From: Symsagittifera roscoffensis
Lineage: Eukaryota > Xenacoelomorpha > Acoela > Convolutidae
Assembly (NCBI RefSeq): GCF_963678635.1
Contig: NC_087064.1
Span: 1,735,926 to 1,799,925 of the forward strand
Direction of reading: 5' to 3'
Length of the DNA: 64,000 bases
In this document: one piece after another, positions 1 to 11,465 of the stretch
How positions within the stretch are numbered: position 1 is the first letter of the stretch
How the letters are laid out: each line of letters opens with the position of its first letter
Notes under the pieces: model-generated
Told to the model about the DNA's origin: nothing
The model's database searches: none
Seen by the model: only the letters and a program-made list of their open reading frames with translations
Made by a program: the position numbers and the translations under genes

Positions 1-1140
1 TGTATTTGCATATGTACAAGACGAGTGCTATGGGCTCTTTGGTTTTTAAGTTTCTTCAACTTTTTTTTTTAAACGAAGGGTGCAAAATTGGAGTTGCCTG
101 ACTTCAATTTTTGTTTTGGAGTTAGTTTTTGAAATCGCGACTACTCGCAACAAAAGACAACTCAGAATTTGAAGAAAGCGGCAGAATTTGAAAGTTAAAT
201 CTTAAGATAGGAAATTTGGTTTAAAGTCGCCGGCAGGCGATAACCGGCTCTAGATTTCGTATGAAGTCCTACCATCTGTTCTAAGCTCGCAAAACGTTGG
301 CGCGACTGCGGCGGTGAGTATATTGTGAGTTGTCTTTTAATGCGAGTTGTCTTGCGAGTTATATTTTGTTGCGAGTTCTTGCATTACGTTATTTTTTGCA
401 TACGGTTTAGAACTAAATAAGTGCATTTTTCTGAATTTATATTTCTATCAAATTTTGAATTACTGAACCCGTGTAATCAATGTTTCTGACTGACTCTGAA
501 CCATGAAATTTGAAATAAAACTTAAACCTTGAGTTAGAAACTTTTTTGACTAGTTTTCTTATTCCTCCCCACCTGCATATTTTTACTACTAAAATTGTGT
601 TTCACATTCTCCTATTGTCTTTAAAATTGACATGCCGACTAATTAAGACATGGCAAAAATTTTAGTTTTCATGCTTACTCTTGTAAACCCACTCATTACA
701 CCCTAAAGTTGATGTTCGTGCGTGGTGGGGGGAAAGAAAAAGCCCACTTTTTTCTTAAGCACCTAATCATTCTTAAACGTGCAAAATCTTACTCCAATTA
801 CTTTTACTACTATACAATTTGGCAGTTTTTTGCTAAACCCACTGTATATCATCGCTTAGATGGAAAACAGTAACGATGCCCCACGATCTATTCCGATTTG
901 TTTTAGATTTTAGATCACATCACAATCAAAAGTTAAAAACTCAGCGGTAGTTGAATTCTTGCCTTTTTCAAGGCTCAAACAAAATTTTTGGGATATTGAA
1001 GTATAGATATTTAGAAATTTATTCATAAAGTGATGCGTGTCGGTTTGTTGCATTTATGATAGTTTTATTTGCTGTTGTAATGTAGTTGTTAACTTAAAAC
1101 TTCAAACTTAATATCAGTATATTGAGCAATTGATTCACAT
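1..1140. other. AT-rich non-coding stretch
   Basis: No open frame of useful length, no RNA gene and no element boundary recognised. The stretch is AT-rich with many short T and A runs. It lies downstream of the minus-strand repeat-protein gene at 1583-3216. Confidence 0.5.
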
Positions 1141-1178
1141 CGGATAAAAAATGGAAGTAAATGCTATGCGCCTACTCG

Positions 1179-1553
1179 TAAATGCGCCTGCCCAAATCAG
1201 ATACGAATTTTCTCGGCTTCAAGAAAAATGCATAACAAACGATGATGGATGATAAGGACATTTATTTTTTTTGATAATAAATGGTGAAACAATCAGTATA
1301 CAAAACAATTATCAAAAGTGTAAACTATTATGCTATTGTCAATAAAAACGGTTTCTTTCATTTTTTAAAAAAAAAAAATGTCCTTATCATCCATCCCCGT
1401 TTGTTATGCATTTTTCTTGAAGCCGAGAAAATTCGTATCTGATTTGGGCAGGCGCATTTACAAAATGAAAGAAACCGTTTTTATTGACAATAGCATAATA
1501 GTTTACACTTTTGATAATTGTTTTGTATACTGATTGTTTCACCATTTATTATC
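1179..1553. repeat. Interleaved inverted repeat (order A-B-A'-B')
   Basis: Segment A (1179-1263) is repeated as its reverse complement A' at 1376-1460, with about two mismatches near 1241. Segment B (1273-1364) is repeated as its reverse complement B' at 1462-1553. The order A, B, A', B' means the two pairs interleave instead of nesting, so this is not a simple hairpin. B' ends about 30 bp below the stop codon of the minus-strand gene at 1583 and contains its best poly(A) signal. Confidence 0.9.
1544..1549 (-). promoter_or_regulatory. Candidate poly(A) signal AATAAA
   Basis: AATAAA on the minus strand, about 34 nt after the TAA stop of the repeat-protein gene and inside arm B' of the interleaved inverted repeat. 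Position and distance fit a polyadenylation signal; there is no transcript evidence. Confidence 0.4.
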
Positions 1554-1582
1554 AGACTACAAAAACAGTGGCTAGTTCATTC

Positions 1583-3216
1583 TTAAAACATATTTCCTCC
1601 TGAAACAGTCAGCAGTTGTCCTGAGTCAGATCCGTCGACAAGTTGTCCTGACCCAGATCCGTCAATCGGTTGTCCTGATCCAGAAGGATCAACCAGTTGT
1701 CCTGAACCAGATCCGTCGATCAGTTGACCTGAACCAGATCCGTCGACTAGTTGTCCTGAACCAGATCCGTCGACCAATTGACCTGAACCAGATCCGTCGA
1801 TCAGTTGTCCTGAACCAGATCCATCGACCAGTTTTCCTGACCCAGATCCGTCGACCAGTTGTCCTGATCCAGATCCGTCGACCAGTTGACCTGATCCAGA
1901 AGCATCGACCAGTTGTCCTGACCCAGATCCATCGACCAGTTGTCCTGACCCAGATCCATCGACCAGTTGACCTGATCCAGAAGCATCGACCAGTTTTCCT
2001 GACCCAGATCCGTCGACCAGTTGACCTGATCCAGAAGCATCGACCAGTTGTCCTGACCCAGATCCATCGACCAGCTGACCTGATCCAGAAGCATCGACCA
2101 GTTTTCCTGACCCAGATCCGTCGACCAGTTGACCTGATCCAGAAGCATCGACCAGTTGTCCTGAACCAGATCCGTCGACCATTTGACCTGAACCAGGTCC
2201 ATCGACCAGTTGTCCTGAACCAGATCCGTCGACCAATTTTCCTGACCCAGATCCATCGGCCAGTTGACCTGATCCAGAAGAATCGACCAGTTGTCCTGAA
2301 CCAGATCCGTCGACCAGTTGACCTGAACCAGAAGCATCGACCAGTTGACCTGAACCAGATCCATCGAACAGTTGACCTGAACCAGATCCGTCGACCAGTT
2401 GACCTGATCCAGAAGCATCGACCAGTTGTCCTGACCCAGATCCATCGACCAGTTGTCCTGACCCAGATCCATCGACCAGTTGACCTGATCCAGGAGCATC
2501 GACCAGTTGTCCTGATCCAGAAGCATCGACCAGTTGACCTGAACCAGAAGCATCGACAAGTTGTCCTGAACCAGATCCGTCGACCAGTTGACCTGAGCCA
2601 GAAGCATCGACCAGTTGACCTAAACCAGATGCATCGACCAGTTGATCTGACCCAGATCCGTCGACCAGTTGTCCTGATCCAGATCCGTCGACCAGTTGAC
2701 CTGAACCAGATCCATCGACCAGTTGTCCTGAACCAGGTCCGTCGACCAGTTGTCCTGAACCAGATCCGTCGACCAATTTTCCTGACCCAGATCCATCGGC
2801 CAGTTGACCTGATCCAGAAGCATCGACCAGTTGTCCTGAACCAGATCCGTCCACCAGTTGACCTGAACCAGAAGCATCGACCAGTTGACCTGAACCAGAT
2901 CCATCGAACAGTTGACCTGAACCAGATCCGTCGACCAGTTGTCCTGATCCAGAAGCATCAACCAGTTGTCCTGAACCAGATCCGTCGACCAGTTGACCTG
3001 AACCAGATCCGTCGACCAGTTTAGAGGTGCTAGATCCTTCGGGTTGTCCTGAGCTCAAAGATTCAGCTATTTGTCCAGAACCGATGGAATTTTCTGTTCG
3101 CTCGTTGTGCTGAACTGTGTCATACCTATAACGGCCCACGTAGACGGAATCGATTGTGTTTGTGGCGCCGCTGTCAATTCGCTTCCACGATAGATATTCT
3201 GCTATGAAGCTTCTTC
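1583..3216 (-). CDS. Terminal exon of a D/S/G/Q-rich 9-residue-repeat protein
   Basis: The exon is open from a splice acceptor (AG at 3218-3217 after a pyrimidine-rich tract) to TAA at 1583-1585. A non-repetitive head of about 50 residues (with YLSWKRIDSGATN and YVGRYRYDTVQ) leads into about 50 copies of a nonapeptide close to SGSGQLVDG or SGSGQLVDA. Variants are K for Q, P for S, F or I for V. The product is acidic and hydrophilic with no cysteine in the repeat, as expected of an extracellular, adhesive, mucin-like or spacer protein; that role is inference. No ATG starts the frame, so upstream exons must supply the start; I did not identify them. The head matches no family I recognise. The antisense and shifted frames are open only because the unit is 27 bp. 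Confidence 0.6.
1630..3030. repeat. 27-bp coding minisatellite with a 540-bp higher-order duplication
   Basis: The array has about 50 units of 27 bp, each containing a form of CCAGTTGTCCTGAACCAGA on the plus strand. Blocks starting at 2231 and 2771 match over about 190 bp including rare variants (the AATTTTCC unit, the CATCGGCC unit, the CATCGAACA unit). They are exactly 540 bp, or 20 units, apart. That indicates a recent segmental duplication or gene conversion inside the array. Confidence 0.9.
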
Positions 3217-4490
3217 CTGTAAAAGAAACTTCTATATTGAAACTGATTTAACCACTTAAACCTTCAAAGTTATTTTTTTTTGGTTCTAAAATTCAATAAT
3301 TTTTCATGTGTGTTGTCGGAAATTTTTTTTTTCTGTAGCTGATTTGTTTTTTAGTTTTAGATTGAACACGATTTGCCTAGTAAGATTAGATGTTTTTAAC
3401 CATTATTTTTAGAATTTCATAAATAATTATATAAATTCAACTTGAAAAAAAAACGTTAATCAATCGTATTTGTTTCTAAATTTATCGAGAAATTGGACTC
3501 GAAACACACCTTGTATAGGAGTCGAAAACAAGCTAAGTGCTAACAAGAGGAGTAATAAGCAATGATTAATCATGATTAGTAATCAGAAAAAGTAGAAAAC
3601 TTATTTATGAACCGATTTCTGCAAAGAATAAATCATAAACTAATGTAAGAACGAAGAGGACTTTCGTATCTGAAAAACCTTGTTGTGACGCGTTGTGATG
3701 CTTTATTGGTTATGACTTGCACAATTTTCAAAATTCAAATTTAATATTGAATACCTGTGAACATGCAGGGACAATTTTACCTTTTGGTATGACCTGGTAT
3801 TATCTGTTGGATAAATATTGTGATGTGGTGCCTCGTCTCATAACATGATTTTACTTGAAAGCTCAGTACTACTTGTCTCAGATTCATTTGCCTGGCTGAA
3901 AATTTTAAAAGATTGCCATGTGAACCAGGCATTGTATCATTACTTACTTACCGACTGTGCCAGAACTTGTTTTGCTCATTTTATTGAACAAAAACATGTA
4001 TGTAAGCTGTTCTGTAAAAACTGGAACGACAAGAATTCCAACAAATTCCAGTTAAATGTTTTAAATTTCTAGTTTTCTTACAATATGAGTTTTATTAATC
4101 TGATGCTTTTTCGGTTTTGGCGTTTTGACTTTTTTCTTTCATTTCTTTGAAAATTGTTTGAGTTTTCATAGAAAAAAATAGTTAAATAACCATAAAATAC
4201 TCGTAACTATACAGGTAACCATAATTTTTAACACGGTAACTTGCCGAGAAAAATTTGAAAGAAACTTGGGACAAAAAATTCAACTGCCAAGTCAAATTGC
4301 TCATGCGTCAATATATCTTCGCAAATCACAACTAAAATGACTTCAAAATAGTATGTCGCTCTGCGCCATTGACGTTTATTTGAGATTTTGCGCGATATAA
4401 AACACCGAATCTGAAGTCCTTTTCGCTAAAATAATTGATAAGATATTTTTTGTTCGACCTTTTGAGGTAAGTTCGAGGTGTAACTCATAG
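3217..4490. other. Probable intron and upstream region of the repeat-protein gene
   Basis: AT-rich DNA upstream of the acceptor at 3217-3218. No convincing upstream coding exon was found. The short plus-strand frame at 3845-4072 shows no domain or compositional sign of coding. Confidence 0.35.
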
Positions 4491-4727
4491 AGTAATTTCG
4501 GATAGGGTACCCCGTCTGCTCGTCACGCTATCTTATTTTCGGCCGGATAGATTCGTGGAACTTCTTAGTCTAATACCAATCCTAATCTTACTCTTATATC
4601 TACTAGTCTCAGGGTGTTTAACTAGTGTCTGCTAGGCTCAATAGATCTAGAGTATACTGGCTTATTGCGATTGCTAAAGTTCTCTGGGAGGGTTAACTAA
4701 TTTCTAAGTTAAATTCAAATCTCTCTG

Positions 4728-4755
4728 GTGCTGAAATTACAAGTAATTTCAGCAC
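4728..4755. repeat. Perfect 13-bp hairpin
   Basis: GTGCTGAAATTAC is followed after two bases by its exact reverse complement GTAATTTCAGCAC. A TATA-like TTATAAAAAAG follows at once. It lies in non-coding DNA beyond the 3' side of the 6-21 kb retroelement and could belong to its LTR, which I could not delimit. Confidence 0.7.
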
Positions 4756-6459
4756 TTATAAAAAAGTGGGTTGTTAGTTAGATGGATCGTGAATGGTTAA
4801 TATTAAATATTTTATAGAGATAAAATATCCAATTTATAACCAAATAATAAATATAGTTTAAATCTGGTTCCACCCATCCGGGGTTTACAGAGTTTTGAAC
4901 CTTAGATCTTCTATCTGTAATGAAGGATGGATGTTGGTCGTTTTTGTTTGACGAGCATCATTTCCTGTTTTGTTCTTGAAGAAGAAAGCTCCAAGACGCT
5001 GTAGTCATCGATAGAAAGTTGTTAGTTATCGTTTGACAAAGACTAAGACTGTCAATGAAATCAATCTGATTTCAAGTTAGTTTGCTATGATCATCCGTTC
5101 TTGATTGATTGTGGAGAACTGTGTTTCGATCCGGTTTGGGAATGGCGTGAAGATCGTGTTTGGAGATAATGCCTTGTAGCTCGGATCTGTACGTATACTT
5201 GAACATCGAGATGGTCATTGGTCTGATTCAATGAAGTCCTTTTCTGCGAAGTCAAGTCGTACTCTAAATATCTATGAGTTGTGATTGTGAGCGGCATGTC
5301 AGTTGTATTTAGCCATCCTGTAGGTTGAGTGTGATGGGTTCGTCTAGTCTTTGGATGCTCGTTCTTGTGGTTGTTCAGGATCTATGTACTGCATATTATA
5401 ATTTACATTTTATAAAATTTTGTTAGTTCTTCTTTTTAGTTATGATTTTGATTAATTGTTTTCGCAAAAGCGTTTTAGTTTTAGTTCAGTTATTTTTAAG
5501 AGTTACTCACACTTGAGTACCTCTTGTCAAAAATAGTGATTTGTTCACAAAGCGTGGATGTAGCACGGTGGGTTAGGCCGGCTATAGAGCATGCTCAGGA
5601 CGTCCTCTCTGGTGGGTTAGGCCAGGAACGGGAGTATGATTTCGTGCTGGATTTTTAAGGGTTCATGTTTTGTGTTAACTTTTGTGTTATATTATTTTTT
5701 GTTTTTCTTTTGTTTCGTTGGTTGTGTCCTTTTCTCAAAAATCAAATTGTTTGTGGTTTGAGTTTGTCTTGCGATTTTTTGGTGTTTTATTGTTTCTTTT
5801 TTAGACGTGGTAATAGTCTTCAAAAGAATAATTCATCCAGTTTTAAGCTGGTTTAATCCGTTTTGGGTACCGTGGATTTTCTTTTCTTAGTCATGCTGTT
5901 AGTTTATAGTTTATGGTGTTTAGTAAGCTGCTTTGGTTTGTTTGGTTATTATATAATTCCATTCCAACCGGGTTAAAGGAAAAATGGAAACTTGTTTTTG
6001 CTTGTTTGAGTTGTTGTTAGTGCAAACTTAAAACCCCAATTCATTATTTTAAACAATTCTTCGTTGGCGAGCTGTCCGATTGTGGATAGAATTTCCGTGC
6101 GTTTAAACAGAAGTTATTGAAAAGGTTAGTACTCCATTTCATTTGTATGAATTTAATGCTTTTAAGGTGAAATTTTACTGCTTTTGGTGTTGAGAGGTAT
6201 ACATTTATTTTCAATGTATTTTAAATTTACTACATTTGGGGGAATAATTTAGAAAGGAATTTACTACTTTGATTTAACTTTTACTGCATCATTTTGTGCT
6301 GTTGGTTTGATAGAGTTTAAAATAGAAAACAGAGTTTATATTTTTATTTGTCTTTTCTTGTTTTGAAGGTGATTGCGATTTGAAGGCTACAGAGAATACA
6401 AATTCCTGAATAAAATGGTTAGTTCGATTTTGAATTAGTTAGTTTGAAAATTATTAAAT
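4756..6459. other. Non-coding region beyond the 3' end of retroelement 1
   Basis: No recognisable gene. A near-duplicate GGTGGGTTAGGCC occurs twice near 5568 and 5612. The 3' LTR of the minus-strand element should lie in or near here, but no partner LTR was seen at 21.4 kb to define its ends. Confidence 0.35.
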
Positions 6460-7221
6460 TCATAAATACCTGTAGTCATCTGGGAAAAAGCCGTGTGGGA
6501 AAATGTCGTGAATAACGTCTGAGGTAGTTAGTAGTTTTGCTAGTATGCGTATTATTTTTTTAGTTTGCAACAGTGGCCAAAGCAATTGCAGTGCTTTGAT
6601 GGTTTTTAGTTCTTCGGTGACTAGTGCAAATTCATGAGGTGTGTTCTGGATTAGATTATAAAACTTATGTTTATGTTTAGTACTATGGATGAATTCTAAA
6701 ATGGGTACTTCTATGGGTTGAATATATTCATGCCGAATGATCAGAGGCCGGGATTCTTCGTCATTGAAAGTCTTCGTGAGGGGACAAAAAATATACATTT
6801 GAGTGATGGGATCATAATTCCGGAGGATGCCTTGGAAGTTGGTATTTTTAATGCAATACGTGAAGTTTAGAAAAAATGGTGAGCTGTATTTGGAATTAAT
6901 GAACTGAAATCTGTGGTGAGGTTGGCGTGATGGTGTGTGATTTTGGATAAAGCGATAGTAAGTATAAGTATGTGTTTGCTTAGCTCGCAACATGATGTCG
7001 TGTGAGCAGTGCAAATCGCGTTCATTTGGTGTCAGGAAGTGAAAGGTTAGTGAAAATGTTTGAAATTTTTCACGAAATGATTCATATGCTTGGATGTCTG
7101 ATAGTGCTTCTGAAATAATTTGATCATGCGTTTTATCTAGTCTGTTGAGTGTGAATACGTATGATGATTTAATAAAAAAACTTTTCTGTGATTTGTGGAT
7201 TTGCAAATTTATCGTCATCAA
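6460..7221 (-). CDS. Unknown ORF, 253 codons, distal part of retroelement 1
   Basis: This is the longest intact frame at the 3' end of the element. It is rich in F, H, I and T, begins MMTINLQIH and ends FPDDYRYL, with no signal peptide or clear membrane segment. I do not recognise a family. It follows the envelope-like and Ser/Pro-rich ORFs on the same strand, so it is probably a third accessory ORF of the element. Frames just upstream (7222-7670) look like a decayed extension. Its survival among broken neighbours may be chance. Confidence 0.45.
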   Translation of the reverse strand: MMTINLQIHKSQKSFFIKSSYVFTLNRLDKTHDQIISEALSDIQAYESFREKFQTFSLTFHFLTPNERDLHCSHDIMLRAKQTHTYTYYRFIQNHTPSRQPHHRFQFINSKYSSPFFLNFTYCIKNTNFQGILRNYDPITQMYIFCPLTKTFNDEESRPLIIRHEYIQPIEVPILEFIHSTKHKHKFYNLIQNTPHEFALVTEELKTIKALQLLWPLLQTKKIIRILAKLLTTSDVIHDIFPHGFFPDDYRYL

Positions 7222-7678
7222 GAAATTGGTCTTGATTAGATCTGATCATGTTATGATCGTAATATTCAATTGAATAGTCGTTAGCGCGGGTTGCAGTGAA
7301 TGTTTTTAGTAATTTTTTATATCCTACGTATGTAAATGGTCGTGGAGTGAGTGCTGTGGTTAATCTGAATAATTCGTCTTTATTCTTTTTTTTATCGATA
7401 GTGGTGTTATAGAGTGGTAGCGTAAGGGGATTAGTGAAATTATAATAAGCTGTCCAATGAAGTATGGGTATTAATACATGTTCATCTACAAAATGACGTG
7501 GTTCAGGGTTAGAGTCGGATTGATTTAGTGTATATTGGGGAAAAAAGGTAGGGTTATTTGAAGAAAATTCGTAGTATTGGTGTGGTCTGGATGATTGATA
7601 TATTCTCGGGCGGTTCCGGGTTTGGATGGGAATGGATGATTGGGGAATTTACGTTTAAAAGTTCTATAAGCACGGTTA

Positions 7679-8609
7679 TTACTGTTGGATGATTCTGTGG
7701 AAGTGGATGAATGAGCTAATGATGGAGTATAATCTGAAATTGGTGTGGGTGTTGATGGATTTGATGATGTTATTGTTGATGATAATTGGTGAATAGTGAG
7801 GGTGTGGGGGAGATAGCAATTGTTGTTGGAGTGTAATGAAATTATCTAGTTCTTCGGAAAGTTGGATATTATCAGGGGAGTTAGCGCAGGGTGCATTGAA
7901 CAGCTCCATACCAGGATACCACGATGAGCAGACAAGTTGGATCACTCCACCGATCAAACTCCCACCCTGCCAACCTCCAAAATCTACTCCCTATTGTCCC
8001 ACTTTTTGCTTTTCCGCCACCTGATTCACCACAAGCTAACACATCATCCGGCATGAATTCTGACACTAACTCAGACATCACAAATTATACAACAACTTCA
8101 AAATTCAATAATTCTGATATTGAAACCCCCGACGAATTCGCCGATTCGGAACCATCCCCTTCTACACATACCCCGACCAGCTCAACAAATTTCCCAAAAC
8201 CCTCTTTCCAACCTATCCACAATCTGCATGAGTTGTTGGTTGAGCGTTCATTATTGAATGGGGAGTATGTTGGGGTTACTTGAGAAGGATTGTAGGGAGA
8301 TGTATGTTGGCTATGGGATTGTTTAGGTTGGAAAGAGGGTTTTGGGAAGGTTGCTGAGCTGGTCGGGGTATGTGTAGAAGGGGATGGTTCTGAATCGGCG
8401 AATTCGTCGGGGGTTTCAATATCAGAATTATTGAATTTTAAAATTGTTGTAGAAATTGCTGAGTTAGTGTCAGAATTCATGCCGGATGATGTGTTAGCTT
8501 GTGGTGAATCAGGTGGCGGAAAAGCAAAAAGTGGGATAATAGGGAGTGGATTTTGGAGGTTGGCAGGATGGGAGTTTGATCGGTGGAGTGATCCAACTTG
8601 TCTGCTCAT
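7679..8609 (-). pseudogene. Ser/Pro/Asn-rich ORF of retroelement 1, split by an inverted duplication
   Basis: The frame starts with MSRQVGSLHRSNSHPANLQ at 8609 and continues as a low-complexity S/P/T/N-rich, acidic segment (IETPDEFADSEPSPSTHTP). Its original continuation appears to lie at 7890-7679 (LSEELDNFITLQQQLLSPP). Between them an inverted copy of its own first third (7891-8214) has been inserted, so the printed frame runs into antisense sequence at its end. The composition resembles a disordered linker or phosphoprotein-like protein; the family is unknown. It lies directly downstream of the envelope-like ORF. Confidence 0.5.
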
Positions 8610-8670
8610 CGTGCGCTAAAAAAATGATTATTTTGAAACTGAAAAGTGGTGGTATGGAGCTGTTCAATGA
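7891..8670. repeat. Inverted duplication inside retroelement 1
   Basis: The arm at 7891-8214 is the reverse complement of 8325-8670, with a spacer of about 110 bp. The right arm carries an extra stretch of about 45 bp (8614-8650) absent from the left. Both arms encode the MSRQVGSL start in outward-mirrored orientation (plus from 7924, minus from 8609). Confidence 0.9.
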
Positions 8671-8677
8671 TTTGTTC

Positions 8678-10507
8678 TTATGTATCGTCAATTGAAAGTT
8701 GTTGTGTCACTATGTGTTGGATGGGTCTTTGTATATGGCTGGGTCTTAAGTTTAGGGGGTTTGTGATTGCTAAGTTTCGAAAATATCGTGAGACTAAAGA
8801 TAAGGGATGATTATTTGGCAAATGGGATGCCGTAGGTAATGCGTTTGTATTATTATTTGAGTCATCGTATGTGTTGGGATTTGTTGATAGTTTTGTATTG
8901 TATTCTTTAATTTGTGCATCTAGGAGGATCTTATTTATTGATGATGAAAATATTCCAAAAATTCCTGCAAATAATATGCGTGCTACGCTGGCTTGTCTGT
9001 TTACTTGTGTATGTATTCCGCATGTGTTATAGATTCCTTTTAGTAATGAGAAAAGAAATCCAATAAAATTAAGCATTGCGTATAGGATAGTCAATCTTTC
9101 TAAGATGTAATATGGCCACCCTAGAAAGGCTAAAACTTCGTTTTCCAAATTTACAAAACTAAAGATATTGATTGGTATTATATCTTGTGGTCGATTTTTT
9201 TCACCGTTTAAACATATGTAATCGTTGATTTCTTTAAAATATCCGCTGTAATCTTGTGCGTAAATATCTAAAAATTCTGCTGTTTCTGCAATTTTTCGTA
9301 ATTTTTGGTCTATTGATTGTCGTTGTATACTGTCCATTTGTGTTAGTAGTTCTTGAAACTGCTGTGTTCTAATGTGATGTTGTATATCGGATTTAGAATA
9401 TATACCGATTGATTGTAAGTCGATATTTGGGTTGCGAGCGATAGCTCGAATGTTTTCTGGTGAAAACTTTTTTAGTGGCTGCATGAGTGTAGGGTATGGT
9501 GTAAGTAGATAGTATTTATCTTCGTCAGGGTTTAATTGTACGACGTTGTGGCTATTTTCTGATCCACATGGGACTGCGGTATCCCAAAAATATGTTCGTC
9601 TTGAAAGTGTATCAACAAAATGTACTTTATTTTTGTAGAACATGGGGATTCTTTTGTAACAACGTTTGTCTTCAAAAACATATAGTGATGATACTTTTTT
9701 GGTGTAAGTATAAAACCATGAAATGTTTCCTTCATAGTCAAGGAAATTTGATCTATTTCCGGATAACAAATATCCTGCGTATGGTATTTTGAGTACTGCT
9801 AATGCGAGTGACTGTAGAATTTGTGTTCTTTCTAATTCGCATAGTTGATGGAGTGTTTCTAATTCAGAAAGTGACATTTCTTGGAAAATTCTACTAATTT
9901 ATTAGTCTAATTTCATATCTAAGTGAAGGTCATAATGTATTGCGCCAAAATGTGATAGAAACATTCGTGGTCTAGTCGGTTTTTATTTCCGTTTCAGACT
10001 TGCGAGCAATGTACTTTCTTTTCGGAAAATGTTGCTGTAAACATGTATCCTGTTAATGTTGTTGATCGGGCTTTTGAGTATAGTGTTGCTTTTACATGTG
10101 TGCTTTCTATAGCTTGTGGTTCTGATTCGCATTGTGTTACTTGGTTTAGAGCGTAATTGTGTAGTGTTTTTTTGTTCGTTTTCTTCACAATCATAGTGCG
10201 TTACTAATAAATCCTGAGGTCCTGTACGAGGGGATGGATTTGTATGTTGTTCAGAAAAAAATTAGAAAAAGAATGTGTTGAAACGTAAATATTTTTAAAA
10301 TATACATGTGTATGATAATCCGGAGTATGGGTTATAAAATGTGATATATCCAATTGTGTTTTTAGTGTATCTATCGTATTTATATATTACTTCAGTTGTT
10401 ATACATGGAGGAGGTAGTGATTGAGCTGTTATGTTTGGTGGACTTAAGGGAAAAGGGTGTTGAACAATATTATTAACTTTGACTGTGATCTCAACTTTAA
10501 TTTTCAA
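8678..10507 (-). pseudogene. Putative viral-type glycoprotein (chuvirus/class III-like Env) of retroelement 1
   Basis: The main intact part is a 399-codon frame at 9877-8678. Its middle has the pattern CYKRIPMFYKNK, FVDTLSRRTYFWD, PCGS, YYLLTPYP, then a helical stretch, then hydrophobic segments near residues 250-285 and 305-325 (LGWPYYILERLTILYAMLNF, ARILFAGIFGIF) and a polar tail. That layout (ectodomain, membrane segments, short tail) and the motif style recall glycoproteins of chuvirus-related viruses captured by LTR elements. The match is from memory and tentative. Frames at 10194-9994 and 10507-10295 look like its decayed N-terminal part. It lies after integrase, where env lies in errantivirus-type elements. 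Several frame breaks make it inactive. Confidence 0.5.
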
Positions 10508-11465
10508 ACTTTAATTTCAAACTTTGAATTCAAACTTTAATTTGTCAAGACTGTTTTGTTGAAGTATTTGAATGTTATGTTCTCGGATATCTTCGTGGTT
10601 ATCTTGTCTTTATTGTTATCTATTAAGTGCCCAACTATGGAGTCGGCTGCTTTCTTGATGTTGTCCAAATAATGGGGGAGGTGCTACGAAAGTATTCCAA
10701 TCTAATCGTAAAGGGATATTTGACGATGATTGTTCTCGGTATCTAGCGTCGAGGTTGTTTGGAAAATTTAAAGGGAAAAGTGTTGGTGAGACTTGACTTA
10801 TTGATGGTGTTGACGAAAGTGAGAATGTTTCTGGTAATGATGATAGTGTTGTATCAGAAGAATAATCTATTGGTTCATTTACTGTGTTCAGTTCACCTTG
10901 TGTTTATGAGTGTGTTGTCCAATATGGTGGTCTTTCTGTGGTGTCTGGGAGGTTAAAGGGGTTTTCTCGGCTTTGTTGTGATGGGGGCGTTGAACCTAGG
11001 TAGTCTGAGGGTATATTTGAGATGCTATGTTGTGAAAGAAGTGTGGTAGTTTCAGGTAGTGTACTGCTTGAAAGTTCTGAGATAATTGGTGTTGTTGGTG
11101 ATTGAGGTATATTAAAATGAAATCTGGGGGTTTGAAAATTTCTATTTCTTTGCGGATGTATAATTTGTCTATGTATCTCATATGTATATTGATTTTGGCT
11201 AATATGTTTAACTCTTGTTGCAAGGTGGGGTATAAGTTACATGTTGGTTGACTTAAAGATGCTTGTCGATGAACGGGTTCTAGTGGTTTTGATAAGCGTG
11301 CGTGTCGTTCTTCAAAGGTGTATGGATTATCTTGAAAAGAATTGCGTGTTGATGTTTGAGGATTGTTTGTAGTTGTAGGTTTTATTGGACTTTCTTGGGA
11401 TTTGGTTGGTGGGGGCTGGTTTGGTGGTGGTGGTTGATTAGCAATTTTGGAAAGGTATCTGATTT

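Noticed and set aside
1801..2961. Minus-strand frames of 268 and 113 codons and a plus-strand frame of 131 codons in the 27-bp array
   Set aside because: They are other frames of the coding minisatellite; a 27-bp unit without stops keeps several frames open.
1630..3030. Regular short repeats that might suggest a CRISPR array
   Set aside because: Units are directly abutting 27-bp variants without unique spacers, in a eukaryotic coding exon.
3845..4072. 75-codon plus-strand ORF
   Set aside because: Short, AT-rich, no family motif, lies in a probable intron.
7836..8283. Plus-strand frames starting MSRQVGSL
   Set aside because: Inverted copy of the minus-strand accessory ORF; no independent gene.
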